Shown: positions 7,918 to 16,558, counted from the first letter of the stretch. The stretch: DNA of 64,000 nt from Streptomyces sp. S.PNR 29 (GCF_030386795.1 NZ_JANUQM010000001.1:554363-618362); one strand, 5' to 3'. Made by a program: numbers and translations. Notes: generated by a model not told the origin, from the sequence alone.

Positions 7918-7960
7918 CTCCTAAAGCGGGTGTCGCAGGTTCGAATCCTGCCGGGGGCAC
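7918..7960 (+). tRNA. Partial tRNA-Arg(CCU): 3' half only (attachment-site remnant)
   Basis: Begins at anticodon loop CTCCTAA (anticodon CCT), followed by the 3' anticodon strand, variable loop, T-arm GCAGG-TTCGAAT-CCTGC, and acceptor strand. The sequence before the loop does not pair with the anticodon strand and no D-arm or 5' acceptor strand is present. It is a second integration scar, facing the opposite way from the tRNA-Ser scar. Confidence 0.8.
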
Positions 7961-7961
7961 A
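7943..7961 (+). repeat. 19-bp direct repeat, tRNA-Arg copy
   Basis: GAATCCTGCCGGGGGCACA, the last part of the tRNA-Arg remnant, is repeated exactly and in the same orientation at 12673-12691 inside the CBS-domain gene. The 4.7 kb between the copies could have been delimited by site-specific recombination. Confidence 0.85.
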
Positions 7962-7968
7962 GAAGAAT

Positions 7969-8005
7969 GGGCCAGCTCAGGAGGGTTTTCCTCCCGGGCT
8001 GGCCC
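7969..8005 (+). terminator. Terminator of the former tRNA-Arg gene
   Basis: GGGCCAGC (7969-7976) pairs with GCTGGCCC (7998-8005), and inside it AGGAGG with CCTCC around a GTTTT loop. It directly follows the tRNA-Arg 3' end, so it is probably the native tRNA terminator. Confidence 0.75.
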
Positions 8006-8107
8006 TTCGTCGTGTTCGGGGTCGTGCCCCACGCGTGGCATGTCTGGCTTCAGATGAGGCTTGACGGAACTGTGCCACTTGATGCTTTCCGGTTCCTGGC
8101 CTGTTGT

Positions 8108-8293
8108 GCGGTTCTTCGTGCCGTAGGCCTTGTAGCGGGTCACCTCCTTGGTGGTGGTGCGGGGCACGGTTCGCCGGCGTTGTCCGCCGTGGTCGAAGAC
8201 GTGCAGGGTGGTGTCGGTGACCACGGTGCGGGCGTGGACCATGCCGACTTGGACCTGCTGACCGCAGGCCTGGATGCTGCCGCGGGCGAACAC
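8108..8293 (-). pseudogene. IS481-type transposase, C-terminal remnant
   Basis: About 60 codons with VGMVHARTVVTDTTLHVFD, RTVPRTTTKEVTRYKA, similar to the small SH3-like C-terminal domain of IS481-family integrases (usual pattern: V-G-x-x-H-A-x-x-x-V-x-I). The rve catalytic domain is missing. It lies just beyond the tRNA-Arg terminator. Confidence 0.5.
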
Positions 8294-8414
8294 CTTGCGC
8301 CCGGCCCCGGCCGCCTCCTGCGGCGCCGGGATGGAGGGAGCGCCGTACGCGCGTGCGGGTCCGTAGGGGCGCGCGCGGGGGGGGAGAGTGGTGGGTGAGG
8401 AAGTGGGCGGCTAA

Positions 8415-8825
8415 TTAGTCGCGCTTGGGCCAGATCGGGCCCTGGTCGGTCCAGATGACGCCCTTGTTGCGGCACAGGCAGAAGGGGTGGCCGAACGGGT
8501 CGGTGTAGACCTGCCAGCCGTAGCCGTTGGGACCGATGAAGTCCTGCCTTAGCGTCGCGCCGAGGTCGAGGACGCGGCGCTGCTCGGACTCGATCTCGTC
8601 CACTTCGAAGTCGAGGTGGAACTGCTTGGGGTGCTCGCTGTCGGGCCACTGCGGAGCGCGGTAGTCGTCCACCCGGATGAATGCCAGCTCGATCTCGCCG
8701 AACTGGATGCCAGCCCAGTCCTCGGAGCTGCCTTCCTTGATCGGACGGCCCGTCACCTCGGAGTAGAAAGCCGCCAGCTTCATCGTGTCCGGGCAGTCGA
8801 TGATGAAATCGGTGAGTCGCAGCAT
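8415..8825 (-). CDS. VOC-family (glyoxalase-like) protein
   Basis: 136 residues from ATG 8825. It has the paired beta-alpha-beta-beta-beta units of the vicinal oxygen chelate fold: N-terminal LRLTDFIIDCPDTMKLAAFY, central FHLDFEVDEI and C-terminal VYTDPFGHPFCLC. Metal-ligand-like residues are His in the central strand and Glu/Asp in others, but the reaction cannot be assigned; many such proteins are annotated as glyoxalase or bleomycin-resistance-like. It is a single gene wedged between two insertion-sequence remnants and looks intact. Confidence 0.85.
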   Translation of the reverse strand: MLRLTDFIIDCPDTMKLAAFYSEVTGRPIKEGSSEDWAGIQFGEIELAFIRVDDYRAPQWPDSEHPKQFHLDFEVDEIESEQRRVLDLGATLRQDFIGPNGYGWQVYTDPFGHPFCLCRNKGVIWTDQGPIWPKRD

Positions 8826-8925
8826 CCCGCGATCGTGTCACAAGCTCACACCCGACTTCGAGACAGGCCCTGAGCAGCTCCGCTGAGGTGTGGGAACAAA
8901 AAGTTCCTGGGGCTTCGCCCCCAGA

Positions 8926-9584
8926 CCCCGTTCTGTCGAAGCCGGGCGGACGGCCACGGAGCCGTCCTCGCCGCAGGTGGCTGCGGATGGCGCGGGAGGA
9001 ATACGCGCGGTCCGCGAGAACGGCCAGGGGCCGGGTCCGAGGCCTGCCCGGGCCCCTGCGGGGCACGCGGATGCGGGACATCAGCGTCTCGAAGGCGGGT
9101 GCATCACCTGCCTGGCCTGAGGTGACGGTGAAGGCGAGGGGCCGTGCGCGGCCGTCTGCGGCCAGGTGGACCTTGGTGCTCAAGCCGCCACGGGAGCGTC
9201 CGAGCGCATGATCGGCGGGCTCGACGGAGCGAGCCGCCCCCTTTTGACTGCTCCGGCAGCGTGCTGGTGGGCCCGGACAACGGTGGAGTCCACCGACACC
9301 GTCCAGTCGATGTCGTCGTCGGCGTCCGCCGCCGCCAGGACGGCCGCGAGGATCATCTCCCAGGTGCCGTCGATGGCCCATCTGATCAGCCGCTTGTGAG
9401 CGGTCTGGAAAGAGCCGAGCTCCTCGGAGAGGTCGCGCCAGGGCGAGTTGGTGCGGTACTTCCACGCGATGGCCTCAAGAGTGCGGCGGTGGTCGGCCCA
9501 TCGCCGCCCGCGGACCGGATCCGCCGGCATCAGCGGCTCGATCCGGTCCCACATCGCATCGGTGATCACTAATCGGACAGACAC
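8926..9584 (-). pseudogene. IS5-family (IS427-type) transposase, truncated
   Basis: Two overlapping frames, as in IS427-type elements with programmed frameshifting. Frame A (9584-9180) has the N-terminal domain (RRWADHRRTLEAIAWKYRT) and the first catalytic Asp in VSVDSTVVRAHQHAAG. Frame B (9222-8926) has LGRSRGGLSTKVHLAADGR and the second Asp in LADRAYSS. The C-terminal part with the catalytic Glu is gone and is replaced by unrelated DNA with a GGGGCTTCGCCCCC hairpin near 8910. It cannot be active. Confidence 0.8.
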
Positions 9585-9735
9585 ATCCGATCAACTGACC
9601 AACCCATCAAAGAGACACGCTCCAGCCGTGGCTTCCGTCGCGGTTGGCTTCGTCAGCGGTCCCGTCCGCCCGCCGGTGGCGCTTCCGCATCCTGCCGCCG
9701 ACCCCGGGTAGAGCGTCGCTGTAGTGAAAGGCACG

Positions 9736-9890
9736 ATGGCCACCGTGGCCATCGGCGCCTACCGCCACGCCCGCCGCGCCGGCACCGGGCTGCCGGAGAT
9801 CTACGCTCCCTGTCCCACACGCTCAAGCGGGCGCGGGGCGTGCACGCCACGGATGACGCGACACTGCTTGTGGTGGAGTGGCGCGGCTGA
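9736..9890 (+). pseudogene. Possible SpoIIE/PP2C phosphatase remnant
   Basis: ATVAIGAYRHARRAG followed, after a +1 shift, by HTLKRARGVHATDDATLLVVEW and a stop. The first piece resembles an inner part and the second the extreme end (DDATLLLxEW) of Streptomyces SpoIIE-type phosphatases; about 100-150 codons between are missing. The call depends on remembered family patterns. Confidence 0.4.
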
Positions 9891-10415
9891 CTCACCACGT
9901 CGTCCGCCACCGTCGGTCGGCCTCGGCCGACGGGCGGCATGGGACCACCATCAGCGAGAAGAGGTCCTGGTCGCCTCTGGTGATCAGGACGGTGTCGTCA
10001 CCCACCGGGAACGAGTCGGCCGCCGCGCCCTTCGCGGGATGTGACCTTCATCGCGGTAGTGGAGTCTCAACGCGTTCACCGTTGTGCCATCCCCTGACGA
10101 CGGTGGCAGCGGCATATCTCCCGTCGACGGAGGTCATAGGGCTGTGGGCGGCAGCGCACGGCAGGAAACGCCGCACCGGCGGAGAGCAATATCTGTGTTC
10201 GCGACATGAGAAATAGGTGCGGGGCACGCCGAGTATTCCTCGACGATCGGCCGGAGCGGAATTATCGACCGTGCAGGGCCGATCGCACCGTGCTACTGTC
10301 TATCTCAGTTGCAGGTGTGGTTGCCAGAAGGTTCATTTCCGACGGGGTAATCATCACGGCGACACGGAATTCGCACAGGGCGATTTCCTGACACCGCCTC
10401 CGAAGGAGAAATGAT
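9891..10415. other. Intergenic, upstream region of the cold-shock gene
   Basis: No convincing gene. The last 110-150 nt before the cold-shock gene are less GC-rich and probably hold its promoter and a long 5' leader, as is usual for cspA-type genes. I did not identify a certain -10/-35 pair. Confidence 0.4.
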
Positions 10416-10619
10416 ATGGCTACCGGCACCGTAAAGTGGTTCAACGCGGAAAAGGGCTTCGGCTTCATCGAGCAGGACGGCGGCGGCGCCGACGTCTTCG
10501 CCCACTACTCGAACATCGCCACCCAGGGCTTCCGCGAGCTGCTGGAAGGCCAGAAGGTGTCGTTCGACATCGCGCAGGGCCAGAAGGGCCCGACGGCCGA
10601 GAACATCGTTCCCGCCTGA
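10416..10619 (+). CDS. Cold-shock protein (CspA family)
   Basis: 67 residues, ATG with GAAGGAG 7 nt upstream. Single cold-shock domain: [16 protein letters not shown] carries RNP1 (KGFGFI) and VFAHYS is RNP2, the aromatic surface that binds single-stranded RNA and DNA. These proteins melt RNA structure and act as transcription antiterminators. It is followed by a strong terminator, then by a DEAD-box helicase, a pairing that makes sense for RNA unfolding in the cold. Confidence 0.97.
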   Translation: MATGTVKWFNAEKGFGFIEQDGGGADVFAHYSNIATQGFRELLEGQKVSFDIAQGQKGPTAENIVPA

Positions 10620-10645
10620 CACCGGCGCTGACGCATTACTTCGCA

Positions 10646-10680
10646 GCTGGGGCCCGCACCTCTGGGGTGCGGGCCCCAGC
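10646..10680 (+). terminator. Terminator of the cold-shock gene
   Basis: GCTGGGGCCCGCACC (10646-10660) pairs perfectly with GGTGCGGGCCCCAGC (10666-10680), 15 bp with a 5-nt loop, 26 nt after the stop codon. Confidence 0.9.
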
Positions 10681-10819
10681 TCGCTGCTTTTCAGGGCGCG
10701 CGACGGGAGGGCTCCACCGCATCACCGACCGGTGAAACATTCCCCGTCGGCCCGACTCGCCCCATATCGACTTCGGTTCGTCTCGAGATTCTCTGCGCCG
10801 CTCATTTGGCGCGGAAATT

Positions 10820-10842
10820 CCTTGATGCGTGCCCCATCAAGG
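10820..10842 (+). promoter_or_regulatory. Leader hairpin covering the helicase Shine-Dalgarno
   Basis: CCTTGATG (10820-10827) pairs with CATCAAGG (10835-10842). The right arm includes the first bases of the AAGGAAGG ribosome site (10839-10846) of the helicase gene that starts at 10853. Folding would partly hide the site, so translation could respond to temperature, helicase activity or cold-shock protein. Regulation is inferred. Confidence 0.5.
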
Positions 10843-10852
10843 AAGGTTCCGC

Positions 10853-12355
10853 ATGAAGCGTGCCCGCACATCCCGCACACCCCGCGCATATGACCGCTTC
10901 GGAGGAGGTGCCGGCGCCAACCGCTCCGGTGGTCAGCGCCACTCAAAGGGCTCCGGAAACCGCCAGGCCGGACGGGCCGTACAGGGCGAGTTCGCGCCGC
11001 CGAAGACGGTCACGCCCGCGCTGCCCGCCGTCGGGTCGTTCGCCGACCTCGCCATGCCCGAGCGGCTGTTGGCCACGCTCGGCCACGAAGGCGTGACCGT
11101 ACCGTTCCCGATTCAGGCGGCGACCCTACCGAACTCCCTGGCCGGTCGTGACGTACTCGGCCGTGGCCGCACCGGCTCGGGCAAGACCCTCGCCTTCGGC
11201 CTCGCCCTACTGGCCCGTACGGCGGGGCGGCGTGCCGAGCCACGGCAGCCGCTCGCCCTCGTCCTCGTCCCCACCCGCGAGCTCGCCCAGCAGGTCACCG
11301 ACGCGCTCACTCCGTACGCCCGCTCCGTGAGCCTGCGGCTGGCCACCGTCGTCGGCGGAATGTCCATCGGCAGGCAGGCCGGTGCGCTGCGCTCCGGGGC
11401 CGAGGTGGTCGTCGCCACGCCCGGGCGGCTCAAGGACCTCATCGACCGGGGCGACTGCCGGCTGGACGGTGTCGGCATCACGGTCCTCGACGAGGCCGAC
11501 CAAATGGCCGACATGGGTTTCTTGCCCCAGGTCACCGCCCTGCTCGACCAGGTGCGTCCCGACGGGCAGCGGATGCTCTTCTCGGCCACCCTGGACCGCA
11601 ACGTCGACCTGCTGGTCCGCCGCTACCTGACGGATCCGGTAGTCCACTCCGTCGACCCGTCGTCGGGCGCGGTCACCACGATGGAGCACCACGTACTCCA
11701 CGTGCACGACACGGACAAGCATCGGACGACCACCGAGATCGCGGCGCGAGACGGTCGAGTGATCATGTTCCTGGACACCAAGCACGCGGTGGACCGGCTG
11801 ACCAAGCACCTGCTGAGCAGCGGTGTCCGCGCCGCGGCCCTGCACGGTGGCAAGTCCCAGCCGCAGCGCACGCGGACCCTGGCCCAGTTCAAGAGCGGGC
11901 AGGTGACGGTCCTGGTGGCGACCAACGTCGCGGCGCGTGGTATCCACGTCGACAACCTCGACCTGGTCGTCAATGTGGATCCGCCCAGTGACCACAAGGA
12001 CTACCTGCACCGCGGCGGTCGTACGGCCCGCGCCGGCGAGTCCGGCAGCGTCGTCACCCTGGTGACCCCTGACCAGCGTCGCGGCATGAGCCGACTGATG
12101 GCTTCGGCGGGGATCACCCCCCGGATCGCGCAGGTGCGGTCGGGCGAGGTGGAGCTGAGCCGCATCACAGGTGCCCAGGCCCCTTCTGGTGTTCCGGTCG
12201 TCGTCCCCGCGCCGGGCGTGGAACGTCCCCGCGGCGAGTCTTCTTCGTCCCAGGGCCGTCGGGGTCGCCGGGGCCACGCCGGACAGGGCCGGCCCGTCGG
12301 TGAAGCGGAGCGCCGCAGGACACAGCGGCGGACCGGCTTCGGCGCGGCCGCCTAG
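10853..12355 (+). CDS. DEAD-box ATP-dependent RNA helicase
   Basis: 500 residues from ATG 10853. The helicase core (residues about 65-420) has the Q motif, motif I GRTGSGKT, Ia PTRELA, Ib TPGR, II DEAD, III SAT, and VI HRGGRTARAG. Both ends are basic and low-complexity (N-terminal Ser/Gly/Arg, C-terminal QGRRGRRG), typical of RNA-binding tails of bacterial cold-shock helicases such as CsdA and RhlE. It unwinds short RNA duplexes using ATP. The neighbouring cold-shock gene and the leader hairpin suggest cold induction. Confidence 0.95.
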   Translation: MKRARTSRTPRAYDRFGGGAGANRSGGQRHSKGSGNRQAGRAVQGEFAPPKTVTPALPAVGSFADLAMPERLLATLGHEGVTVPFPIQAATLPNSLAGRDVLGRGRTGSGKTLAFGLALLARTAGRRAEPRQPLALVLVPTRELAQQVTDALTPYARSVSLRLATVVGGMSIGRQAGALRSGAEVVVATPGRLKDLIDRGDCRLDGVGITVLDEADQMADMGFLPQVTALLDQVRPDGQRMLFSATLDRNVDLLVRRYLTDPVVHSVDPSSGAVTTMEHHVLHVHDTDKHRTTTEIAARDGRVIMFLDTKHAVDRLTKHLLSSGVRAAALHGGKSQPQRTRTLAQFKSGQVTVLVATNVAARGIHVDNLDLVVNVDPPSDHKDYLHRGGRTARAGESGSVVTLVTPDQRRGMSRLMASAGITPRIAQVRSGEVELSRITGAQAPSGVPVVVPAPGVERPRGESSSSQGRRGRRGHAGQGRPVGEAERRRTQRRTGFGAAA

Positions 12356-12400
12356 AGACGCCGTGATCATCAGCCCATCCCCTTCCGCCAGGAGGCACTC

Positions 12401-12793
12401 ATGACGACGGCTCAGCCACAGCACCCGGTAGCGGATCGCTCCCGCAAGGCCGTGGTCGACGACAGGGACGCGTCCGGACCTCGGGTCCGTGACGACATGA
12501 CGGTCGAGGTGGCTCTGTCCCTCATGGCCGGTGCCCGTGTCGATCACCTCGTCCTGTGCGACGGGGACGACCAGAGCACGGGCCTGATCACCCTGGCCCG
12601 ACTCGCCGTTCTCCGCTACAGCCCCGCCTACACGGACCGGATCCGTCTACGGGACGTCCTCGCCGGACCCCAGAATCCTGCCGGGGGCACAACGCGTTAC
12701 GCCGCTGACCTGGGGCTTCTCCCCCAGGAGGCATGCTGGTCGGCCTCGCACTCCCCGTCCGGGGCCGTTGTGCGGGAGCGGGCGGAGAGTTGA
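12401..12793 (+). CDS. CBS-domain protein, C terminus replaced
   Basis: 131 residues, ATG 12401 with CAGGAGG 6 nt upstream. Residues about 25-90 fit one CBS motif (DDMTVEVALSLMAGARVDHL, STGLITLARLAVLR, RIRLRDVL), which usually binds adenine nucleotides. After residue 91 the frame enters GAATCCTGCCGGGGGCACA, a copy of the tRNA-Arg 3' end, and the remaining 40 residues look like non-coding sequence. So the native C terminus was lost by recombination. In other Streptomyces a small CBS protein downstream of a DEAD-box gene is common, in my recollection, so the first part is probably genuine. Function of the truncated form is doubtful. Confidence 0.7.
   Translation: MTTAQPQHPVADRSRKAVVDDRDASGPRVRDDMTVEVALSLMAGARVDHLVLCDGDDQSTGLITLARLAVLRYSPAYTDRIRLRDVLAGPQNPAGGTTRYAADLGLLPQEACWSASHSPSGAVVRERAES
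12673..12691 (+). repeat. 19-bp direct repeat, CBS-gene copy
   Basis: Exact second copy of GAATCCTGCCGGGGGCACA (first at 7943-7961). It marks the point where the CBS reading frame stops resembling its family. Confidence 0.85.
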
Positions 12794-13031
12794 TCTCCCG
12801 AATACCTCCCAGGGGATCTGCATCATCCGGCACCGACTCCGAGCCGATCCGGGCATGCCGTACGTGAAGTCACAGCCGGTCCGGCACCGGCTGCGGGCCC
12901 GGCGCCTTCTGGGGCCAGGGCGGCAGCAGCGGGCTCGATCAGTCTCAGCGCACCCACCCTCTCCAGCGCCGGGTCCGGGACCGCAGGCCCCGACCGCGGG
13001 TGACGCCCGTCGTCGCCGCGCGTGCCCGGGA

Positions 13032-14252
13032 TCACGGCATGGGCATGAATTCGGGCAGGGTGAGGGCCGAATGGGCCGGTCGTCCCGCCGCTGAGGGCCT
13101 GGAGCTGAGGTTGCGCAGCATGTCGTTGCGCTGCTCCAGGGCTCGGGCCGTGGTGGGGAAGAGCGTGGCGTCGCCCTCGCCGACCTGTTCCTGGTTGACG
13201 GTCACAAACTCACGGGTGTTGTGTTCGTAGGCGGCGAAGCCCGCGGCGTGGTCCCGGTCGGCCAGGGAACCGGCGAGCATGTACGCGCCGACGAGCGCGA
13301 GGCTGGTGCCCTGTCCGGTAAGGAACGAGGGCGCGTACGCGGCGTCGCCCACCAGCGCGACTCTGCCGCTGGACCAGCGGGGCATGCGGATCTGGCTGAC
13401 CGCGTCGAAGAACAGGTCATCTGCGTCGCGCATGGCGGCAATCATGCCCGGGACCTCCCATCCTGCGTCGGCGAAGACCGCGGCGACCAGGGCCCGTTGG
13501 GCTTCCAGGTTCCGGAACGCGTCGAACTGCGGTTGCGGGTGGGCGAAGTTCAGGAAGGCGTGCACTTCGTCGTTGTCCCCTACGGCGTACAGTGCCGCGG
13601 CTCTGCCCGGGGTGTTCCACATCATGGTCTCGTGGGAGAGCCCCAAGGTGTTGCGCATGGTGAACACGGCGAAGCAGTAGCCGAGGTACCGGTGGAACTG
13701 CTCTTCGGGCCCGAACAGGAACTCGCGGGTACGTGAGTGCAGACCATCCGCACCGAGCACCATGTCGAACGTACGCCTGCTGCCCCCGCGGAAGGTGACG
13801 TCGACCCCGCGGCCGGACTGGTCGAGGGTGTCGATGGAGTCGTTGAACAAGAACTCCACGTCGTCACGGACCGCCGTGTAGAGCGCGTCGGTCAGATCCC
13901 CGCGCCGCACCTCCAGGTCCCGTCCCGCGACTCCGCCGGTGACGGTGTGCGGGTTGACCGAAGTCACCTCGCTGCCGTCCCTGTCGAGGAAGGTCAGCCG
14001 GCGCAGGTCGATGTGCGCGTCCCGCAGCCGCGGCAGGATTCCCATCCTCCGGACGACCTCGAGCGCGGTGCCGCGCACGTCGATGGGGTAACCACCGTCA
14101 CGAAGTGTGCCCGCCTTCTCGACCACCGTGACCGCGAATCCGTAGCGGTTCAGCCAGAACGCGAGGGCGGACCCGGCGACGCCGGCCCCGGATATCAGGA
14201 CCTTGCGCCTCGGCGTGGTACGGACGCCCCTCGACAGCTCAGTTCGGGTCAT
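13032..14252 (-). CDS. FAD-dependent monooxygenase (PHBH/UbiH-like)
   Basis: 406 residues, ATG 14252 with AAAGGAG 7 nt upstream. N-terminal Rossmann motif for FAD, VLISGAGVAGSALAFWL. The second FAD motif GRVALVGDAAYAPSFLTGQG is near residue 295, as in group A aromatic hydroxylases and tetracycline-inactivating enzymes. It would hydroxylate or otherwise oxidise an aromatic or polyketide-like substrate with NAD(P)H and O2. It overlaps the MFS gene by 4 nt (ATGA) and both lie divergent from a TetR gene. The arrangement suggests a drug-responsive efflux and modification unit. Substrate unknown. Confidence 0.9.
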   Translation of the reverse strand: MTRTELSRGVRTTPRRKVLISGAGVAGSALAFWLNRYGFAVTVVEKAGTLRDGGYPIDVRGTALEVVRRMGILPRLRDAHIDLRRLTFLDRDGSEVTSVNPHTVTGGVAGRDLEVRRGDLTDALYTAVRDDVEFLFNDSIDTLDQSGRGVDVTFRGGSRRTFDMVLGADGLHSRTREFLFGPEEQFHRYLGYCFAVFTMRNTLGLSHETMMWNTPGRAAALYAVGDNDEVHAFLNFAHPQPQFDAFRNLEAQRALVAAVFADAGWEVPGMIAAMRDADDLFFDAVSQIRMPRWSSGRVALVGDAAYAPSFLTGQGTSLALVGAYMLAGSLADRDHAAGFAAYEHNTREFVTVNQEQVGEGDATLFPTTARALEQRNDMLRNLSSRPSAAGRPAHSALTLPEFMPMP

Positions 14253-15646
14253 TCCTGGACTCCTTTGCTCATGGTCCGCGCGACAAGCAGGGACAGCGCC
14301 GTGACGGCGCCGGCTATGACGAAGCCGGTGACGAAGGCCGATGGGGCCGGGACATCCGAGCCGGAAGGGGTCCCGGCGGTGAGGAGCGCACCACCGAACT
14401 GCGCACCCACGGCGTAGCCGATCACGCGAGTCACCAGGACCAGGCTGGTGGCGATGCCGGTGTCACGCTGATCGACGGAAGTCGCGGTGGTGGTCACCAT
14501 CGCCGTGACGCACAGGCCGTTGGCGAGCGAGATCATCATCTTGCCGATGACGAGGTGCCAGACCTCGGTGTGCACGGCTGCCATGGCGATCAGGGCGGCA
14601 GCCAGGATGACGATCCCGGCGGTGACCACGGCACGCGAGCCGAACCGCCGCGCCCCGATCCCGCCGATCGGTCCGGCCAGCGACGCGGCCACGGCGCCGG
14701 GCAGAAGGAAGAAGCCGATCTCGGTGGCGCTGGCCCCGAAACCGTACTCGCCGACGGGCACGGCGAACAGTTGCGGGACGAGGTAGACCGCCATTGAGGT
14801 GCCGACGCAGATCACGAACGTCAGCACGCACGACTTCCACATCGCGGGCCGTGCCAGCATGCGCAGATCGATCATCGGTGAGGCCGCGCGACGCTCAACG
14901 GCTGTCCATCCGGTCACGAAGGCGGCCAGCACCACGATGAGGGCGGCGAACACGAGCGGCTGCGAGCCGAGTTCGGGCGCCATCGCGAGCACGAGCATGA
15001 GCGTGACCAGCATCCCGCTCAGCAGAAGCAGGCCGGGCCAGTCGACCCCGGTGTCGTCCTTGCGGCCCGGCGGATCATGCGGCATCAGGCTGTTCACCAG
15101 GATGGTGGATCCGATGACCGCGATCGTCGGCAGCGCGAACATCCAGTGCCGGGACAGGGTTTCCGCCACGGGCCCGGCCGACAGCGTTCCCGCCATCCCG
15201 CCCCCCACGAACAGCCCGCTGACCGTCCCGATGGCCACCTTCGACTCTCCCTCGGGGAGGTGTTTGCGCACCACGATGAACGACAGGGGCAGCGCGCCCA
15301 CCATCGCCCCCTGCAGTACCTGGCCGAGCAGCAGCACAGGCAGGTTCGGCGCCAGGGCGGACACCAGACCACCGGCACAGACCACCGCCATCAGTCGGAT
15401 CAGAACTCGTTTTCCGCCGTAGCGGTCGCCGAACTTGCCTGCGACCGGTGTGACGAGCGCGCCGGTGATGAGGAGCACGATGCTGAGTAACGCCCCTTCG
15501 GCCGGACTCATATCCAGCTCGCGTTGCAGGAGCGGGAGCGTCGGCGACACCACCGACTCCAGGGCACCAGTGGCGACTGCCAGCATGCCGAGGGCAGCGA
15601 CAGCGGCCTTCCCGATGCGGACCGGGGGAGCCAGAGTTGCGGTCAT
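14249..15646 (-). CDS. MFS drug-type efflux transporter
   Basis: 465 residues from ATG 15646 (AAAGGA 6 nt upstream; an ATG at 15664 has no ribosome site). Multiple hydrophobic helices, motif A GKFGDRYGGKRVLI after helix 2, and motif C-like GGGMAGTLSAGPVAE. Length and pattern fit the DHA2 or EmrB/QacA-like proton antiporters. Co-transcribed with the FAD monooxygenase. A TetR gene and a 21-bp palindrome lie upstream in divergent orientation. Confidence 0.92.
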   Translation of the reverse strand: MTATLAPPVRIGKAAVAALGMLAVATGALESVVSPTLPLLQRELDMSPAEGALLSIVLLITGALVTPVAGKFGDRYGGKRVLIRLMAVVCAGGLVSALAPNLPVLLLGQVLQGAMVGALPLSFIVVRKHLPEGESKVAIGTVSGLFVGGGMAGTLSAGPVAETLSRHWMFALPTIAVIGSTILVNSLMPHDPPGRKDDTGVDWPGLLLLSGMLVTLMLVLAMAPELGSQPLVFAALIVVLAAFVTGWTAVERRAASPMIDLRMLARPAMWKSCVLTFVICVGTSMAVYLVPQLFAVPVGEYGFGASATEIGFFLLPGAVAASLAGPIGGIGARRFGSRAVVTAGIVILAAALIAMAAVHTEVWHLVIGKMMISLANGLCVTAMVTTTATSVDQRDTGIATSLVLVTRVIGYAVGAQFGGALLTAGTPSGSDVPAPSAFVTGFVIAGAVTALSLLVARTMSKGVQE

Positions 15647-15885
15647 GGACGTCCTTTCCGTCATTGCCGGGCGGGAGGGTGCCGGCGGTACGCCTGGTGC
15701 TGCCGCCTTGCCGGGCCGGCGCGGACTCAGCGGCCATTCAGGCGGGGCGCGGTGTGTCGTGCTTTGTGAACAGGTCCGAGGTCGTCCGGCGGGGTGAACC
15801 CGGCCAAGCGGTACCCGAAGTGACGATGCACGGCTCCGCCGGGCGTGGCGGGGCCCGAGGACTGCGGCGCCCGCCGAGGCAGTAC

Positions 15886-15906
15886 TACACTACACCGTGC
15901 AGTGTA
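15886..15906. promoter_or_regulatory. Putative TetR operator
   Basis: 21-bp palindrome TACACT-N9-AGTGTA, 19 of 21 positions symmetric counting the centre, 20 nt before the TetR start and within the divergent region facing the MFS gene. It includes GTGTA halves typical of TetR sites. Confidence 0.7.
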
Positions 15907-15925
15907 ATACCGTTAGGATGTGCCC

Positions 15926-16558
15926 ATGCCGACCACGAAGACACTGCGCGAGGGGTCCGCGCGGAAGCGGGCCGCGATCCTCTCGGCGGCCCGGGAACTC
16001 TTCCTCGCCGACGGCTTCGACCGGTCCAGCGTCGACGCGATCGCCGCCCGGGCCGAGGTGTCAAAGCGGACGGTCTACGACTACTTCGGCGACAAGCGGA
16101 CGCTGCTGCAAGCAGTCGTCGACGCCGTCGGCCAGTCACTGATCACCACGATCCGGCGCACCCTCGACGACACCCTCACCGACCACACCGACGCCGCCGA
16201 CCTCGAGGACGCCCTGGTCACGTTCTCGATGCGCATCGCGACCGACATGCTCGGCTCGGCGGAGTACGCAACGCTGCAACGACTGGTCCGGGCGGAATCC
16301 CGCCACCTGCCGCACCGGGGCTACAACTCCATGGCCGACACGCCCGACGAGGCGATCGCCGAGCGGTTCGCCGCCTTCGCCGCGGCCGGGCTGCTCGACG
16401 TCCCCGACCCCCGACTCGCGGCCGACCAGTTCATCGCTCTGACCTTCGGAGTCGCGCTGGACAGGCTCGGTTCCGCGAATGCCGCGGAGGACACTCGCGT
16501 CCGGCCACTCATCGTTGAGGGAGTGCGGACCTTTCTCCGGGCATACCGAACCATGTAG
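15926..16558 (+). CDS. TetR-family regulator
   Basis: 210 residues from ATG 15926. N-terminal helix-turn-helix (residues about 10-60): RAAILSAARELFLADGF, VDAIAARAEVSKRTVYDYFG. The C-terminal ligand domain resembles the TetR_C AefR-like type (AEYATLQRLVRAESRHLP). Probably represses itself and the divergent MFS/monooxygenase operon through the palindrome at 15886-15906, releasing when the transporter's substrate binds. Confidence 0.93.
   Translation: MPTTKTLREGSARKRAAILSAARELFLADGFDRSSVDAIAARAEVSKRTVYDYFGDKRTLLQAVVDAVGQSLITTIRRTLDDTLTDHTDAADLEDALVTFSMRIATDMLGSAEYATLQRLVRAESRHLPHRGYNSMADTPDEAIAERFAAFAAAGLLDVPDPRLAADQFIALTFGVALDRLGSANAAEDTRVRPLIVEGVRTFLRAYRTM

Noticed and set aside
7918..7960. 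Complete tRNA-Arg gene
   Set aside because: No D-arm or 5' acceptor strand upstream; the anticodon 5' strand does not pair.
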